Below are positions 1 through 8,902 of a stretch of DNA of 64,000 bases, piece after piece (position 1 is the stretch's first letter; each line of letters begins with the position of its first letter). Source of the DNA: Ruminococcus flavefaciens (GTDB taxonomy: Bacteria > Bacillota > Clostridia > Oscillospirales > Ruminococcaceae); NCBI GenBank assembly GCA_002373775.1, contig DFJW01000083.1, positions 94,790 to 158,789 on the forward strand, read 5' to 3'. A program made the translations under genes and the position numbers. The notes beneath the pieces are model-generated. The model had not been told where the DNA came from. It searched no databases and saw nothing but the letters and a program-made list of their open reading frames with translations.

Positions 1-7
1 TAATGCA

Positions 8-1309
8 TCAGTATTCGACGCCCAATATGGCGTCAAGCAATTCAAATCCATCTCTGTCTGTGGTTCTGACTTTTACCCCCAGTGCTTCTTCTGCGTCCGT
101 TATCGTCAGATCGTCAAGGAACACTTCGCTGTCACGTCTCACCATTGCGGAGGATATCAGCAGTTCACTGCCAAGCTCTTTCCCCCTGAGCTGAGCTATC
201 AGATCCTGACCTGTTATGAGCCCGGATACTGTTATTGTTTCACCAAAGAAGTCATTCCGTATGCGATAGACATCGCACTCAAGCCCCGGGAATCGGGCTT
301 CTGCTGACTTCGCAAGGCTGTTTATAGTATCATAGGCAAGATATCCGGTCGCCATGGACACATGGCGCGGAGTGCCGTCCCACTCAGCAAGCTCAAGTGC
401 CTGTTCGAATTCATCTATCAGCGATCTGAGCATGCCTACGCCGTTTTCATACTGAGGATAGTCTTCATATGCCTCGGCAGGCGGAAGTTCACGCCCGGCT
501 GTAAGATACAGCTCATCGGAGGGAAATACTGTTCTCGTTCCGTATTTTTCAAGGAATTCGCGCTGAAATGACTCAATTATATCTACAGTCTCAGCTGCTC
601 CTTCCTTTGTAAATGTTGTCAGAGGATATAAGCCCTGTCTGTATTTTGTAACGCCTACGGGTACGACTGCCATGCTCGTTATATTAGGCATCAGGCTGCC
701 AAGATCACGCAGCGACCTTCTCAGTTCGTCTCCGTCATTTAGTCCGGGACAGCATACTATCTGACAATTCAGCTTTATTCCGTTCTCTGCCAGCTGGTAG
801 ATGTATTTCAGCTTCTCTCCGGCAAAACGATTGTGCATCATCTTTACCCTGAGTTCGGGATTTGTCGTGTGCACCGAGACATTTATATTCAGCTTCATCT
901 GGATTATTCTGTCAATATCAGACTGACTCATATTCGTCAGCGTTACATAGTTTCCCTGAAGGAATGACAGACGCGCATCATCATCCTTAAAATAAAGCGT
1001 TTCACGCATCCCCGGCGGCATCTGATCTATGAAGCAGAACACACACTTATTGCTGCATGACTGCTTATTGTCCATCAGGAATGTTTCAAATTCAAGCCCG
1101 AGATCATCATACTCGTCCTTCTCAACAACTACAGTATCTCTCACGCCTTCACGTTCATACTCTATACGGACTGTAGTTTCTGCTGCGTAATACATGTAGT
1201 CAAGGACATCCTTTACGCTGTGACCATTGAGCGAGATGAGTACATCCCCTTCTCTGATACCATATCTGTATGCAGGCGATCCTTTTGTGACGCTGCTAAT
1301 CTTTACCAT
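8..1309 (-). CDS. DUF512-family radical SAM protein with N-terminal PDZ-like domain
   Basis: About 433 aa. The N-terminus (residues 1-70) is PDZ-like, with GSPAYRYGIREGD. A radical SAM cluster motif C85-x3-C89-x2-C92 follows, then a C-terminal DUF512 region. This order is the standard architecture of the DUF512 family of Firmicutes, whose reaction is not settled. I chose the ATG at 1309 over an upstream in-frame start because GGAG sits 8 nt before it. It lies downstream of rpmF and DUF177 on the same strand and is probably co-transcribed with them. The cluster cysteines are intact, so an active radical enzyme is expected; the substrate is unknown. Confidence 0.9.
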   Translation of the reverse strand: MVKISSVTKGSPAYRYGIREGDVLISLNGHSVKDVLDYMYYAAETTVRIEYEREGVRDTVVVEKDEYDDLGLEFETFLMDNKQSCSNKCVFCFIDQMPPGMRETLYFKDDDARLSFLQGNYVTLTNMSQSDIDRIIQMKLNINVSVHTTNPELRVKMMHNRFAGEKLKYIYQLAENGIKLNCQIVCCPGLNDGDELRRSLRDLGSLMPNITSMAVVPVGVTKYRQGLYPLTTFTKEGAAETVDIIESFQREFLEKYGTRTVFPSDELYLTAGRELPPAEAYEDYPQYENGVGMLRSLIDEFEQALELAEWDGTPRHVSMATGYLAYDTINSLAKSAEARFPGLECDVYRIRNDFFGETITVSGLITGQDLIAQLRGKELGSELLISSAMVRRDSEVFLDDLTITDAEEALGVKVRTTDRDGFELLDAILGVEY

Positions 1310-1384
1310 AATTCGTCTCCAGAATGTTAAAAAGGAGAGAAGGAATACTCCTCCTCTCCTTCTCATGCGATCGTGTTCAACTGA

Positions 1385-1570
1385 TTACTCAGCGTCCATT
1401 TTAAGAACTTCAACGCCCTTATAGAAACCGCAGTTCTTGCAAACCTTGTGCGGAGCCTTAAATGCGCCACAGTTGTCGCATTTGGACATAGCGGGTGCTT
1501 CAAGCTTCCATACAGCACTACGTCTCTTATCACGTCTTGCCTTGGAAGTTTTTCTCTTCGGTACAGCCAT
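1385..1570 (-). CDS. rpmF: Ribosomal protein bL32
   Basis: 61 aa, the usual length for bL32 of the large ribosomal subunit. The N-terminus [17 protein letters not shown] is the family hallmark. A zinc ribbon follows with two intact Cys pairs (CDNC and CKNC), so this is the zinc-binding form. AAGGAGG precedes the ATG. It follows a DUF177 gene, the classic yceD-rpmF arrangement across bacteria. Confidence 0.98.
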   Translation of the reverse strand: MAVPKRKTSKARRDKRRSAVWKLEAPAMSKCDNCGAFKAPHKVCKNCGFYKGVEVLKMDAE

Positions 1571-1608
1571 TCTGGCACCTCCTTACAGTCAGAGCTTCAC
1601 AGCTCACG

Positions 1609-2055
1609 TTAATTAAGACAATCACACTGGGATTCGTTCAGATCACAGCCACATACCATACAAAGTCCTTTGCAGTCATCCTTGCAGAGGCTCTTCGTGG
1701 GAAGCTGCAGAAGCAGATCCGTTAATGCGATCTCATTCATTTCAATGCTCTCGCCATCAGCGACTACATAATCATCATTGTCGCCGTTGATGGAAGGAAC
1801 AACAATATGGTCGAAAGAGTACTCATAATCCCTCAGGAACTCTTTCAGGCATCTGTCACAGCTGTGACGGAGCTGAAATGCTGCGGTATACTCAAGGTAC
1901 ACAACGCCTGCCCTGTTGAATATGCGTCCTGACAGACGGACCGGGGTACTGAAATCATGCCCCTTTACATGTCCGAGTTCGTCGGAATCAATCTCGCCTT
2001 CAAAGGACTTTGACTCGCCGACTATACTGAATATTTGTTTTAGATTGATCTTCAT
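1609..2055 (-). CDS. DUF177 (YceD-like) protein
   Basis: 148 aa, typical for the DUF177/YceD family, which is nearly always encoded just before rpmF. In plants and E. coli the family is linked to 23S rRNA accumulation. The protein has the conserved RHSCDRCLKEF segment and a Cys-rich C-terminus (CKGLCMVCGCDLNESQCDC) suggesting metal binding. A consensus promoter lies just upstream, so this is probably the first gene of DUF177-rpmF-DUF512. Confidence 0.92.
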   Translation of the reverse strand: MKINLKQIFSIVGESKSFEGEIDSDELGHVKGHDFSTPVRLSGRIFNRAGVVYLEYTAAFQLRHSCDRCLKEFLRDYEYSFDHIVVPSINGDNDDYVVADGESIEMNEIALTDLLLQLPTKSLCKDDCKGLCMVCGCDLNESQCDCLN

Positions 2056-2087
2056 AGTTATGATCCTATCAGAGCACCATAAAATAT

Positions 2088-2116
2088 ATTATACACCAGT
2101 TGCCGGAATATGTCAA
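2088..2116 (-). promoter_or_regulatory. Sigma-A promoter for DUF177-rpmF
   Basis: Read on the minus strand: TTGACA, exactly 17 bp, then TATAAT, a perfect match at both hexamers. It ends about 33 bp before the DUF177 start codon. Confidence 0.85.
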
Positions 2117-2150
2117 TAGTATGGCGCAAAAAACCCGGATTAATTAAGAA

Positions 2151-2558
2151 TTATTTTATAAACTGAGTTACGCTCTCGGGAAGCTCGGAATTGTCAGCAG
2201 ATACTGTGAAGATGATATTTGCATCATCACCTGTGAGCTTGTCAAGCTTTTCAAGGAGTGCGCCGAATGCGTCATAGTCGCGTCCGCCGATCCTGAAGAT
2301 GCCGTCGATGTAAATATGTGTGATATCATAGTTGCTTGCAAGAAGTCCTGCGATGAAGCCGTAGAAAGTATCATATCCTTCGATATTGTAATACTCTGTG
2401 TCGCACCATCTAACCTTACGGCTTATAGAATACCTTACTGTAGAACCTTTTTCAACACATACGATGCTGCCGTTTGAGGACTTTACTGCCTCGTTGATCT
2501 CGTCGATGAGGATCTTTGTCTTGCCAGTGCCTTTTTTACCAGTAATAAGTTTGATCAT
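2151..2558 (-). CDS. Small P-loop ATP-binding protein
   Basis: 135 aa with a Walker A motif at the extreme N-terminus (GKKGTGKTK, residues 7-15). A possible Walker B-like stretch is ITHIYIDGIFRIGG. Databases often give such proteins generic names such as twitching-motility or ATP-binding protein; I do not recognise a specific function. Good ribosome site (GGAAGGAG) before the ATG. It stands between pgi and DUF177, and no pathway link is visible. Confidence 0.75.
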   Translation of the reverse strand: MIKLITGKKGTGKTKILIDEINEAVKSSNGSIVCVEKGSTVRYSISRKVRWCDTEYYNIEGYDTFYGFIAGLLASNYDITHIYIDGIFRIGGRDYDAFGALLEKLDKLTGDDANIIFTVSADNSELPESVTQFIK

Positions 2559-2617
2559 AATTTACTCCTTCCGTGCCTTGCGGCATTTGTGACGTTTATT
2601 GATATAGCAAGCCGGGA

Positions 2618-3952
2618 TCAGCCGAGTTTAGCCTCAAGAGCAGCCTTTGCGCCCTCATAGCCAGGCTTTCCAAGCAGAGCAAACATATTTGACTTGTAAC
2701 TCTCTACGCCGGGCTGGTTGAACGGATTAACTCCGAGTACATAACCAGATATTGCACATGCCTTCTCAAAGAAGTAGATCATGTAGCCGACGCTCTCTTC
2801 AGTAGTGTCATCCAGCTCAAGTATGATGTTGGGAACTCCGCCCTCTGTATGAGCAAGTACTGTTCCTTCGAATGCCTTTCTGTTTACAACAGACATGTTC
2901 TGATTTGTGAGGAAGTTGAGACCGTCAAGGTTTTCCTCATCAGGCTCAAGGAAGAGATCTGTCTTGGGATTCTTGATATCTACGACTGTCTCGAAGAGAA
3001 TACGAGCACCGTCCTGGATGTACTGTCCCATAGAGTGGAGATCTGTTGAGAATACTGCTGCTGACGGGAATATGCCCTTGTTGTCCTTGCCTTCGCTCTC
3101 GCCATAGAGCTGCTTGTACCACTCTGACATCATTACGAAGCTCGGATCGTATGATACCAGCATCTCAACTGACTTGCCCTTTCTGTAAAGGATGTTTCTG
3201 AGAGCTGCGTACTTGTAGCAGTCGTTATTGTCAAAATCAGCACAGAAATCGCTCTGAGCCTTTGCTGCGCCCTTCATAAGTGCGTCTATATCGCATCCTG
3301 CTACTGCTATGGGAAGCAGACCAACTGCTGTGAGTACAGAGAAACGGCCTCCTACATCATCCGGGATAACGAATGTCTCGTAACCCTCTGTATCAGATAA
3401 GCTCTTGAGTGTTCCTCTTGCCTTGTCTGTTGTAGCAAATATACGGTTTTTTGCCTCTTCCTTGCCGTACTTGTCTTCTACCATCTTCTTGAAGATACGG
3501 AATGCAAGTGCAGGCTCGGTAGTTGTACCGGACTTTGAAATTACATTTACTGAGAAATCCTTATCCTTGCAGAGACCGATGATCTCGTTGAGGTAATTGG
3601 GATTGATGCTGTTGCCAACATAGTAGATATCAGGTGTATCCTTTGATATGTTATTGTAAAGAGGCGACTTGAGGAGCTCGATAGCTGCTCTTGCTCCGAG
3701 ATAAGAACCGCCGATACCGATAACTATAAGGATGTCTGAATTTGACTTGATCTTTTCAGCAGCAGCCTTGATACGCGCAAATTCTTCTTTATCATAAGCA
3801 GTGGGAAGATCGACCCAGCCAAGGAAATCATTACCGAGACCAGTCTTGTTGTGAAGTGATGCAGCAGCAGCCTCTACCTGAGCCTTGATGCCTGCAAGTT
3901 CATCTTCATTCACAAAATCACTGAGATATTTGGTATTGAGTTTTAAAGCCAT
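2618..3952 (-). CDS. pgi: Glucose-6-phosphate isomerase
   Basis: 444 aa, the length of the short bacterial/archaeal-type PGI branch. It interconverts glucose-6-phosphate and fructose-6-phosphate in glycolysis. Family signatures are present: the sugar-phosphate loop [16 protein letters not shown], the [17 protein letters not shown] segment, and [17 protein letters not shown] near the C-terminus. The start at 3952 ([10 protein letters not shown]) has GGAGG 9 nt upstream; a longer frame exists but lacks a ribosome site. It has its own promoter upstream. Confidence 0.97.
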   Translation of the reverse strand: MALKLNTKYLSDFVNEDELAGIKAQVEAAAASLHNKTGLGNDFLGWVDLPTAYDKEEFARIKAAAEKIKSNSDILIVIGIGGSYLGARAAIELLKSPLYNNISKDTPDIYYVGNSINPNYLNEIIGLCKDKDFSVNVISKSGTTTEPALAFRIFKKMVEDKYGKEEAKNRIFATTDKARGTLKSLSDTEGYETFVIPDDVGGRFSVLTAVGLLPIAVAGCDIDALMKGAAKAQSDFCADFDNNDCYKYAALRNILYRKGKSVEMLVSYDPSFVMMSEWYKQLYGESEGKDNKGIFPSAAVFSTDLHSMGQYIQDGARILFETVVDIKNPKTDLFLEPDEENLDGLNFLTNQNMSVVNRKAFEGTVLAHTEGGVPNIILELDDTTEESVGYMIYFFEKACAISGYVLGVNPFNQPGVESYKSNMFALLGKPGYEGAKAALEAKLG

Positions 3953-4007
3953 TTTGTATTTACCTCCATTGCACACGATCATCGTGCGCTCATAATTTAC
4001 CAACTAT

Positions 4008-4036
4008 ATGATACTATATTTTCGGATATTTTTCAA
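4008..4036 (-). promoter_or_regulatory. Probable sigma-A promoter of pgi
   Basis: On the minus strand: TTGAAA, 17 bp, TATCAT, about 55 bp before the pgi ATG. A 13-bp palindrome CACGATCATCGTG lies between promoter and start (around 3974-3986) and could be an operator; that part is a guess. Confidence 0.65.
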
Positions 4037-4091
4037 GTCCCTTTGGACCATTATCAAAACATTTGTAAGTGATGCACATTTGTCAACAATA

Positions 4092-5234
4092 CTATTCAGC
4101 CAATTTGCACAACATTTTCTTCAGAATATATCCCATATCCAATTTAAGAATAGTTCTTTTAGCTATTATGTCGCACTCATACAGAAGGGTTTTATTCTCA
4201 TAAAAGGCTGCTGTCCCTACGATCTGCCCCTCTGATACCGGCGCCTCTATATATTCAGGCAGCACGGTGACCGTGCTCACAGTACCGGTGCCTTTCGGGA
4301 TCACAAGTGCACTCTGGGAACGGAGTCCTATCTCCACAGCCGGCTCTTCGCCTTTGACCACTCTTAGCGGATGCAGAGCTTCATCCGGATATAATGTAGC
4401 TGTTACCGAATACTGGTTTTTACCGTACTTGATAAGCTCTTTTGCCTTTGCATACGCGCTCGCCTCGTCTACAGCACCCAGAACTACAGATATGTACACT
4501 GTTCCAGAACCGGTACGCGCTCCTTCTGCTATGCTGTACCCCGTCTGCTCATAGTGCGCCGCTTTAAAGCCGATGTGACCTTCATAAGTACGTGCAAGAG
4601 TATTCTCATTAACAAGTTCCGCTTTTCCGTCTTTGACAAAATCACGCCATGTTGAAAAATAGTCCGTCAAAAAATCGTATCCGCTGAGAGCTGAGCATAT
4701 TACTGCTATGTCCTTTGCAGTGCTTATATTCCCCTCCTCGGGATACCCGAAAGGTGATACAAACACACTGTCCCTTATTCCAAGATCAAACGCCTCACTG
4801 TTCATTCTGCGTACAAATCCGTCCGTGCTTCCTTCAGACTTCTCAGCAAGCACCATAAGCGCATCATTCGCATTTCCTATGATGACACTTTTCAGCAGTT
4901 CGTCAACCGTCATTTTATCCCCGGGTTCAAGCCATACTACTGCACCTCTGATGCCGGTAACGCTGTCTGACGCCGTAAGGACATCGCTGAGCGCGTATCT
5001 GCCTGTGCTTATATCTTCAGCTATAAGCAGCAGCGCCATAAGCTTGGTAAGATAGCCTGCATCAGCCGGCTTTTCGGCATCCTTCGATGCAAGGACTGTC
5101 CGCGTCTCCGCCTCTATCAGGACATACGAATCCGGCTCGGGTGCAGGAACTCTTTGACTGCGCACCATGCTGACCGGTGGGATTAGAAGCACTGATGCAC
5201 ATAACGTCAGTATGATCTTACGGATCACGATCAT
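4092..5234 (-). CDS. D-Ala-D-Ala carboxypeptidase-like pseudoenzyme (PBP5/DacF family, catalytic motifs lost)
   Basis: 380 aa with a signal peptide (residues 1-28) and the full PBP5/S11 fold order, including the C-terminal beta domain. All three active-site motifs are altered. SxxK is Y61-L-T-K64, so the nucleophilic Ser is Tyr (TAT codon read directly). SxN is N121-A-N123. KTG is K224-A-A226. The surroundings are well conserved (ISVVLGA, GNANDALMVLAE), so this is not a decaying gene; the frame is open and has GAGGTG before the ATG at 5234. Inference: an exported protein that may bind but cannot cleave peptidoglycan stems. It sits next to a VanY-like pseudoenzyme and an intact DacF. Confidence 0.88.
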   Translation of the reverse strand: MIVIRKIILTLCASVLLIPPVSMVRSQRVPAPEPDSYVLIEAETRTVLASKDAEKPADAGYLTKLMALLLIAEDISTGRYALSDVLTASDSVTGIRGAVVWLEPGDKMTVDELLKSVIIGNANDALMVLAEKSEGSTDGFVRRMNSEAFDLGIRDSVFVSPFGYPEEGNISTAKDIAVICSALSGYDFLTDYFSTWRDFVKDGKAELVNENTLARTYEGHIGFKAAHYEQTGYSIAEGARTGSGTVYISVVLGAVDEASAYAKAKELIKYGKNQYSVTATLYPDEALHPLRVVKGEEPAVEIGLRSQSALVIPKGTGTVSTVTVLPEYIEAPVSEGQIVGTAAFYENKTLLYECDIIAKRTILKLDMGYILKKMLCKLAE

Positions 5235-5280
5235 ATATATCACCTCATTGGATTATATGTCGTAAATCCGCTTAAAATAC

Positions 5281-5312
5281 AAAAAGCGGGCAGCTAATGG
5301 AACTGCCCACTT
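5281..5312 (-). terminator. Terminator of the VanY-like gene
   Basis: Minus-strand hairpin AGTGGGCAG / CTGCCCGCT followed by TTTTTG, just after the VanY-like stop. It separates that gene from the downstream carboxypeptidase-like gene. Confidence 0.75.
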
Positions 5313-5350
5313 CATCGTCGTTGGATCACTGCGTCCAGCGATCCACCCGT

Positions 5351-6316
5351 TTATTTCTTAATCGTTGTAATTATATACCCGTCGGAATTGTTTCCGGATA
5401 TGGTATAGTTGCCCGAAATCGGCACACGAGCAAGCGTCGAATCACCCATGGATCCAACACTGTAAATTTCATATTCAACACCGTCAAGGCTGTATGAAAA
5501 AGCCTTGTCAAAGGTGTAGTCCTTCAGAAACTCAAGATATTCCTCCAGACACATGCCCTTCTCATTCATAATTGCCGCATGGACATTTCCTACATAACGC
5601 AGATGCCAAGGGCAGTAGTCATTCATAGTAACATCTTTTTTGCCTTGCGGATATCTCACGATAAATCCATACCGCGCACAATTATCCACAACCCATGACT
5701 CGGTATCGCGGCCGTCGTATTCTATTACGCTTCCATAGCCGTTCAGAGCCAGATCAACGGTATTTCCTGTTGCTGATTCAGGAAAATACCTGGGACAGAA
5801 AGAACCCTCACCTGTAAAAGTTTCGGTGGTCCCGTACACTATAAAATCTGCAAGTCCCGTTGCCGTATGGTAATCTTCCATCATCTTGTTGAACGCTTCA
5901 GCTGCGTCCTCATTGAGTCTTACCGTTTCGCTTACAAGCGTATAATACTCGTTTTTATTCTTATAGAGATTCACCATGCCAGAGTTTGCTACCTCTGTTA
6001 CCGGTCTCTCTTCTGTAAAAACAGCAAGCGCTCCTGTTGACAGTTTGGATGAAGGTATGCTAAGCTCAGAAAAACCCAGATTAGCAACGCCTTCAAATGC
6101 TGTAGTAGGCTCAGATTCATTTCCCAGGCTGCGTGTATCAGCAGTCGCTATCTCGACATTTCTTGTTGAGTTGGAACTGAAATCACCGCTCACCACAATA
6201 TTGTTAGACTCACTCTTAAAGAGGTCCCTTCTGAAATTATCAAGCAAGAATATGCTGCCTGATACCAGACACATCGCCGCAGCGACACGTCCCCATCTAA
6301 GGCGTCTTTTTGCCAT
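5351..6316 (-). CDS. VanY-family (M15B) D,D-carboxypeptidase-like protein with degenerate zinc site
   Basis: 321 aa, with one N-terminal membrane anchor (about residues 9-26), a low-complexity Ser/Thr spacer and a C-terminal VanY domain. The VanY scaffold is clear: YGFIVRYPQGK, then PWHLRYVG, then CLEEYLEFL. The zinc motif normally SxHxxGxxxD reads E180-S181-A-T-G-N-T-V-D188, so the first His ligand is Ser. The catalytic Glu of ExxH is Cys (C235-P-W-H238). Both codons were read directly (TCA, TGC). D188 and H238 remain. Normal zinc peptidase activity is therefore unlikely. GGAGG precedes the ATG. Confidence 0.87.
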   Translation of the reverse strand: MAKRRLRWGRVAAAMCLVSGSIFLLDNFRRDLFKSESNNIVVSGDFSSNSTRNVEIATADTRSLGNESEPTTAFEGVANLGFSELSIPSSKLSTGALAVFTEERPVTEVANSGMVNLYKNKNEYYTLVSETVRLNEDAAEAFNKMMEDYHTATGLADFIVYGTTETFTGEGSFCPRYFPESATGNTVDLALNGYGSVIEYDGRDTESWVVDNCARYGFIVRYPQGKKDVTMNDYCPWHLRYVGNVHAAIMNEKGMCLEEYLEFLKDYTFDKAFSYSLDGVEYEIYSVGSMGDSTLARVPISGNYTISGNNSDGYIITTIKK

Positions 6317-6616
6317 TTTTTATATCCTCCAAGGTTTTTGTTCTCCACACGTGCGGATGCCGCTGATCTTTTTCTGTTCTGCTGCCGTTTCTTTTTTGTT
6401 CTTGCAGCTAAATGCGGTATCTCTGTTATTCTGTTATTCTCGTTCTTTGTTCTTGCGCTTTTCGCGTTCTTTTTCTTCGTTCTGCCGCTTCTTTGCTCTA
6501 CTCCGCAAATAGCTTTCTCTCTCTTTTTTGTTTTGTTTCCTTGTTTGTCCTATTAGCAGCCTGAGGCTGCTTTCTGTTTCTTTGTTTTGTTTTGCCTTGT
6601 CTTTCTTTTTATGTAT
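6317..6616 (-). other. Purine-rich intergenic tract with a small hairpin
   Basis: 300 bp between the stop of the intact DacF-like gene and the VanY-like start. On the minus strand it is overwhelmingly A and G, with recurring GAACAAA / AGAAC / AACAGA units and almost no T. A hairpin AGCAGCC-TCA-GGCTGCT lies near 6553-6570. I find no supported gene in it. It may act as an unstructured mRNA leader or intercistronic spacer. Confidence 0.5.
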
Positions 6617-7675
6617 TCATCGCGCGGGAGGCTCGTAACGGTCTCCCTTGGCACAGTACACACTATAGGCACTCAACGTGTCATAGATGTTGTTCCAATT
6701 AGTCTTGCCCCCGCATAACACGAGGATAAAGGTCTTTCCTCCGACCTCTGCAAAGCTCTCTATACAATTTCCCGATTCGTCTGTATATCCGGTCTTTCCG
6801 CCTTTTATCAGCACGCCCGGCATTTCATCGCCGTACATTCTCGAAAACAATGTGCTGGTAAATGTGAGCCCTTCAGGATTCAGCTCTGTCGGACCGTATT
6901 TATACTCATAACATTCCAGTATCTCGCGGCATGTGCTGTTCTGGATTGCGTACTCCAGTATCACAGCCATATCCTCTGCCGTACTGTAGTGGTCAAGATC
7001 ATGCAGCCCTGACACATTTGTAAAATGAGTGTTCTTCAGTCCCATCTCTTCAGCCTTGCTGTTCATTAACGCAACAAAAGCTTCTTCCGATCCTGCAATA
7101 TGCTCTGCACATGCTAATGAAGCATCTGCGCCCGACATCAGTATCATTCCGTACAAGACATCTTTCAGTTCCGGAGTCTCGCCCGGTACAAAACCTGCTC
7201 TTGAAGCATCAAGAGCGATCATCGGATCTACCATTTCATTTGTTATCAGTACTCGCTCTGACATGTTGCTGATGTTCTCAACAGCTACTATCAGCGTCAT
7301 TACCTTTGTCAGTGACGCAGGATACATCCTGCCTCTATGATTTCTGTACGCTATCACTTCGTTATCGTCGGCATTGATAAGGATCGAATGCGCCGCATCA
7401 TAGTCATCACTGAATCTTACAGATCTATCAGTCATTTCCGGATAAACGACAAAAGGCACAGCCGTTTCTCCCTGTGCAGAAGCTTCGCTGCTGTCTGTAA
7501 CTGCCTCTTTGTTCTGACTTGCTTCTTCATCCGTGGTAAGAGTGATTACCTCCGAAGAGTCAGCTGAGTCGGTGTCCACATGTGTTTCTGTGAACGTACA
7601 GGCAGTACTGAAAGCACCTATAACTAACTGAACTAAAAGGAAAATCGCTGCGCCGGTTTTACAACTGCGTAACAT
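6617..7675 (-). CDS. D-alanyl-D-alanine carboxypeptidase (S11, DacF-like)
   Basis: 352 aa, exported through an N-terminal hydrophobic segment. The sequence FSTAC could also be a weak lipobox. An acidic Ser/Thr spacer follows, then the S11 domain. The nucleophile motif S121-L-T-K124 and K294-T-G are intact. The SxN motif reads S181-G-A183, so its Asn is Ala. It should trim the terminal D-Ala from peptidoglycan pentapeptides. No C-terminal beta domain or amphipathic anchor is evident. It heads the group that also contains two catalytically degenerate relatives, and has its own promoter. Confidence 0.9.
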   Translation of the reverse strand: MLRSCKTGAAIFLLVQLVIGAFSTACTFTETHVDTDSADSSEVITLTTDEEASQNKEAVTDSSEASAQGETAVPFVVYPEMTDRSVRFSDDYDAAHSILINADDNEVIAYRNHRGRMYPASLTKVMTLIVAVENISNMSERVLITNEMVDPMIALDASRAGFVPGETPELKDVLYGMILMSGADASLACAEHIAGSEEAFVALMNSKAEEMGLKNTHFTNVSGLHDLDHYSTAEDMAVILEYAIQNSTCREILECYEYKYGPTELNPEGLTFTSTLFSRMYGDEMPGVLIKGGKTGYTDESGNCIESFAEVGGKTFILVLCGGKTNWNNIYDTLSAYSVYCAKGDRYEPPAR

Positions 7676-7737
7676 TACTTTTATTTTCCTCTCTTTGTTC
7701 GTTCTACACTTTTATGTTAATATATCTCTGTGTATAT

Positions 7738-7766
7738 ATTATAATACATTTTTCTTATGATGTCAA
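7738..7766 (-). promoter_or_regulatory. Sigma-A promoter of the dacF-like gene
   Basis: Minus strand TTGACA, 17 bp, TATAAT, a perfect consensus, about 60 bp before the ATG at 7675. Confidence 0.85.
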
Positions 7767-7931
7767 CAAATTTCAAAATGATTCTGATTTTCTCCAAATT
7801 GCACAAACTTAACTGTCAGTATTCTTGCATTCTAACAATTTGTTTCCACTTTTCCGCATTATACGGTCATTTGCTATCCGTCAGTGCTTGCGCCTCGTTA
7901 TGCTAAATCCTGTGTTTTGCTTGTGACACAG

Positions 7932-7945
7932 CACAATATATTGTG
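7932..7945. promoter_or_regulatory. 14-bp palindrome CACAATATATTGTG
   Basis: A perfect 14-bp palindrome in the otherwise featureless 7767-7985 spacer between the dacF-like promoter and the rsmA terminator. It could be an operator for a dimeric regulator. It is about 165 bp from the nearest recognisable promoter, so its role is uncertain. Confidence 0.3.
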
Positions 7946-7985
7946 TCCGCAGACCTTTGAAAATCGAACTATCATTATAATACTG

Positions 7986-8019
7986 AAAAAAATGCTGCGC
8001 ATTGAAACGCAGCATTTTT
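7986..8019 (-). terminator. Terminator of the mscS-rsmA operon
   Basis: Stem AAAAATGCTGCG / CGCAGCATTTTT with an 8-9 nt loop, directly after the rsmA stop on the minus strand. Symmetric A/T flanks make it potentially bidirectional. Confidence 0.85.
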
Positions 8020-8027
8020 AGTTTATA

Positions 8028-8894
8028 CTATTTACTTTTATCCAGTTCTTTCAGAGCCGATGAAAGTGCTATGAGTTCATCCATTTCAAGCTGTTCAAGC
8101 CGTACATTCTCAGCCAGTCCGGCATTGCGCAGTGCCTCTCCTACCACCTCCTTGGATATTGAAAGCTGTGAAGAAAGCGCATTCAATGCCGTTTTTCTTC
8201 TCTGTGAAAATCCACCTTTGACTACACGGAAGAAGTATTTTTCGGATTCCGGATCAAGCATCGGTTCTGCGTATGGTTCGATTTTTATTACTGCCGAGTC
8301 CACATTCGGCGCCGGCATGAAACTGCCGCGGGATACTCCGAACAGCTGCTTGGCTTTTCCGTAATAGTTCACTGCCACAGTTATCGCTCCGGATTCCCTT
8401 GAACCTACTTTTGCGCAGAGACGCTGTGCCGCTTCCTTCTGTACCATTACTGTTATAGATTCTACCGGCAGTCTGCTCTCAAGCAGCAGCATCAGCACGG
8501 GAGATGTTATATAGTACGGAAGATTGGCACATACTGCGGCTTTCAGCCCTTTGAAGTCTTCTTCGATTATCTTCCTGAGATCACATTTCATAACGTCTTC
8601 GTTGTATATGTGAACATTGTCAAATCCTTCAAGTGTCTCTTCAAGTATCGGCAGAAGACGGGTATCTATCTCTACCGCTGATACCTTGTCTGCACGGAGA
8701 GCGAGTTCCTTTGTCAGTACGCCTATACCTGTTCCTATTTCAAGTACTCCATAGCCCTGACGTGCATTTCCGTTCTCTGCTATTTTCGGGCATATATCGG
8801 GATTGATTATGAAGTTCTGCCCGAGACCTTTTGAAAAACTGAAACCATGCCGTCCAAGTATTTCCTTTACTGTTCCTATGTTTGTAAGATTCAT
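8028..8894 (-). CDS. rsmA: 16S rRNA (adenine1518-N6/adenine1519-N6)-dimethyltransferase
   Basis: 288 aa, normal for RsmA/KsgA, which dimethylates two adjacent adenines near the 3' end of 16S rRNA during 30S maturation. Signatures: KGLGQNFIINPDI, the SAM loop LEIGTGIGVLTKEL, NLPYYITSPVLM (the NLPY catalytic motif), QRRKTALNAL near the C-terminus. It is the last gene of a six-gene operon, followed by a clear terminator. GAGGTG precedes the ATG, 8 bp after the preceding small gene. Confidence 0.97.
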   Translation of the reverse strand: MNLTNIGTVKEILGRHGFSFSKGLGQNFIINPDICPKIAENGNARQGYGVLEIGTGIGVLTKELALRADKVSAVEIDTRLLPILEETLEGFDNVHIYNEDVMKCDLRKIIEEDFKGLKAAVCANLPYYITSPVLMLLLESRLPVESITVMVQKEAAQRLCAKVGSRESGAITVAVNYYGKAKQLFGVSRGSFMPAPNVDSAVIKIEPYAEPMLDPESEKYFFRVVKGGFSQRRKTALNALSSQLSISKEVVGEALRNAGLAENVRLEQLEMDELIALSSALKELDKSK

Positions 8895-8902
8895 CCTGCA
8901 CC

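Noticed and set aside
6338..6556. Plus-strand hydrophobic frame of 72 codons
   Set aside because: Arises from the T-rich complement of the purine tract; no ribosome site, and Phe/Leu-only composition without protein-like pattern.
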